From: Psychroserpens damuponensis
Lineage (GTDB): Bacteria; Bacteroidota; Bacteroidia; Flavobacteriales; Flavobacteriaceae
Assembly (NCBI RefSeq): GCF_000826655.1
Contig: NZ_JXJO01000023.1
Location: 62,001-126,000, forward strand
Length of the DNA: 64,000 nucleotides
Reading direction: 5' to 3'
Under the pieces are notes generated by a model. It had not been told where the DNA came from. It did not search any database and saw only the letters and a list, made by a program, of their open reading frames with translations. A program made the position numbers and the translations under genes. Position 1 is the stretch's first letter. Every line of letters begins with the position of its first letter. Shown one piece after another: positions 63,173-64,000 of this stretch.

Positions 63173-64000
63173 TTAGTTTTGAATATCTTTATCACCAAGC
63201 TCATAACCTTCTTGCTCGAAGGTCTGATCATCATTTATAATTCTCTCATTATCCTCTGCACCATGAGTAAGTCGCTTTAAAGGTTTTAATAATAAAATTA
63301 CAAGTAATCCAAAAATAACTGTAAATATTGTGATCCCAGAGAAAATGGCATATTCACCAAATTCTGAAGCAGACTCACCAATTACTCCTGCTACTTTATT
63401 TCCTAAACCTGTAGCAGCAAAATAAACACCCATCATAAGTGATGCATATTTTACTGGTGCTAATTTTGTAATAAAAGATAGTGCCACTGGTGAAGAACAC
63501 AGCTCTCCAATAGTATGAAATAAATAAGCTAATACTAACCATTGCATACCTGAGCTTCCTTCTGCATTAAATTCTGCTGCTGCAAAAATCATGAATACGA
63601 AACCAAGTCCCATAATCATAGTACCAACTGCCATTTTAAATAATGATGACGCTTCTTTACCTTTTAGTTTACGCTTTGCCCAATATCCTGCTACTAAGGT
63701 TGCAAAAATGATTATAAATCCAGCATTTAACCCTTGAAACCAAGTTGCTGGTATCTCCCAACCAAATAACATTCTATCTGTATTAGTCTTCGTATATATA
63801 CTCATTAATCCTCCAGCTTGTTCAAAAGCTCCCCAGAATACGATTACTATTAAAAATGAAAGTAATAATACTAAGTAACGATCTTTAGATATTTGATTTT
63901 CTAAATTTTTGTAAATCATCATCATGACTCCTGCAACCACAGCAATAAAGATGTATAAAGCTGTATAACCCCAACTATCTACTCCTTCGTAAGTATATCC
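63173..64000 (-). CDS. POT-family peptide transporter, C-terminal part (runs off right edge)
   Basis: The frame from 63173 continues open to the window end, adding at least 20 residues (ending GYTYEGVDSWGYTALYIFIA before VVAG) upstream of a GTG at 63940; the GTG is therefore probably internal. The visible 275 residues carry the C-terminal half of a POT transporter, with VFWGAFEQAGGLMSIYTKTNTDR near residue 37 of the GTG frame and YLFHTIGELCSSPVALSFITKLAP near residue 138. It is a paralogue of the neighbouring 708-aa protein but lacks its large soluble insertion in the visible part. The N-terminal half lies outside the window. Confidence 0.85.
   Translation of the reverse strand, partial: GYTYEGVDSWGYTALYIFIAVVAGVMMMIYKNLENQISKDRYLVLLLSFLIVIVFWGAFEQAGGLMSIYTKTNTDRMLFGWEIPATWFQGLNAGFIIIFATLVAGYWAKRKLKGKEASSLFKMAVGTMIMGLGFVFMIFAAAEFNAEGSSGMQWLVLAYLFHTIGELCSSPVALSFITKLAPVKYASLMMGVYFAATGLGNKVAGVIGESASEFGEYAIFSGITIFTVIFGLLVILLLKPLKRLTHGAEDNERIINDDQTFEQEGYELGDKDIQN

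Noticed and set aside
1-64000. CRISPR arrays, insertion sequences, prophage genes, riboswitches
   Set aside because: No regularly spaced repeats, transposase or integrase motifs, phage proteins or recognised riboswitch cores were seen on reading through the window.

Overview
The window looks like the chromosome of a marine-type member of the Flavobacteriaceae (Bacteroidota). Four things point there: an AT-rich sequence with promoter-like TAnnTTTG (-7) elements and few Shine-Dalgarno sites; three secreted proteins ending in a type IX secretion (T9SS) type A sorting domain; a dcw cluster with the long FtsZ, insertion-bearing MraY and PASTA-tailed FtsI usual in this phylum; and a ComEC without a recognisable metallo-beta-lactamase domain. 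Genus cannot be fixed by eye.

Region 1 (1-16.7 kb, all minus strand) is a surface-glycan locus. It runs from wecB (non-hydrolysing UDP-GlcNAc 2-epimerase) through a compact, mostly overlapping legionaminic-acid set (legB, legC, neuD/legH, neuB/legI, neuC/legG, a CBS-domain nucleotidyltransferase like ptmE, and a CMP-sugar synthetase). It continues into a putative GT-B transferase, two GT4 glycosyltransferases, a Wzx-type flippase, two sulfotransferases, an SGNH-like protein and an O-antigen ligase/polymerase. The first 18 codons of a further glycosyltransferase run off the left edge. Together these suggest a nonulosonic-acid-containing, possibly sulfated, surface polysaccharide.

Region 2 (17-32.2 kb, plus strand) is accessory. 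Three tandem T9SS cargo genes (1178, 1857 and about 757 aa) share a C-terminal chassis of about 440 residues under different N-terminal modules. They are followed by a gene for a 53-aa leader-like peptide, a PqqD-like/HPr-kinase fusion and a NTP_transf_5-type nucleotidyltransferase. That trio resembles the tailoring part of a ribosomal-peptide system and is the most novel-looking locus here. A small outer-membrane barrel gene ends the region.

Region 3 (32.2-49.9 kb, minus strand) holds an MtfA-like peptidase, a tRNA-Arg(TCG) with a partly duplicated terminator, yqeY, and the dcw cluster in order mraZ-rsmH-ftsL-ftsI-murE-mraY-murD-ftsW-murG-murC-ftsQ-ftsA-ftsZ. Three GTGG repeats at exact 10-bp spacing lie upstream of the mraZ promoter and look like the MraZ operator.

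Region 4 (50-64 kb) is housekeeping: an alpha/beta hydrolase, engB, a small membrane protein, an OppC-like permease, a tail-specific protease, surE, a small membrane protein, lpxB, an NlpC/P60 lipoprotein, comEC, a periplasmic thioredoxin, and two tandem POT peptide transporters, the last cut by the window edge.

One sequence-level signal crosses genes: the octamer TTCCGAAG/CTTCGGAA occurs about 20 times by manual count, mostly between 33 and 56 kb, in several reading frames and both orientations. All calls come from reading the sequence; no database search was run.
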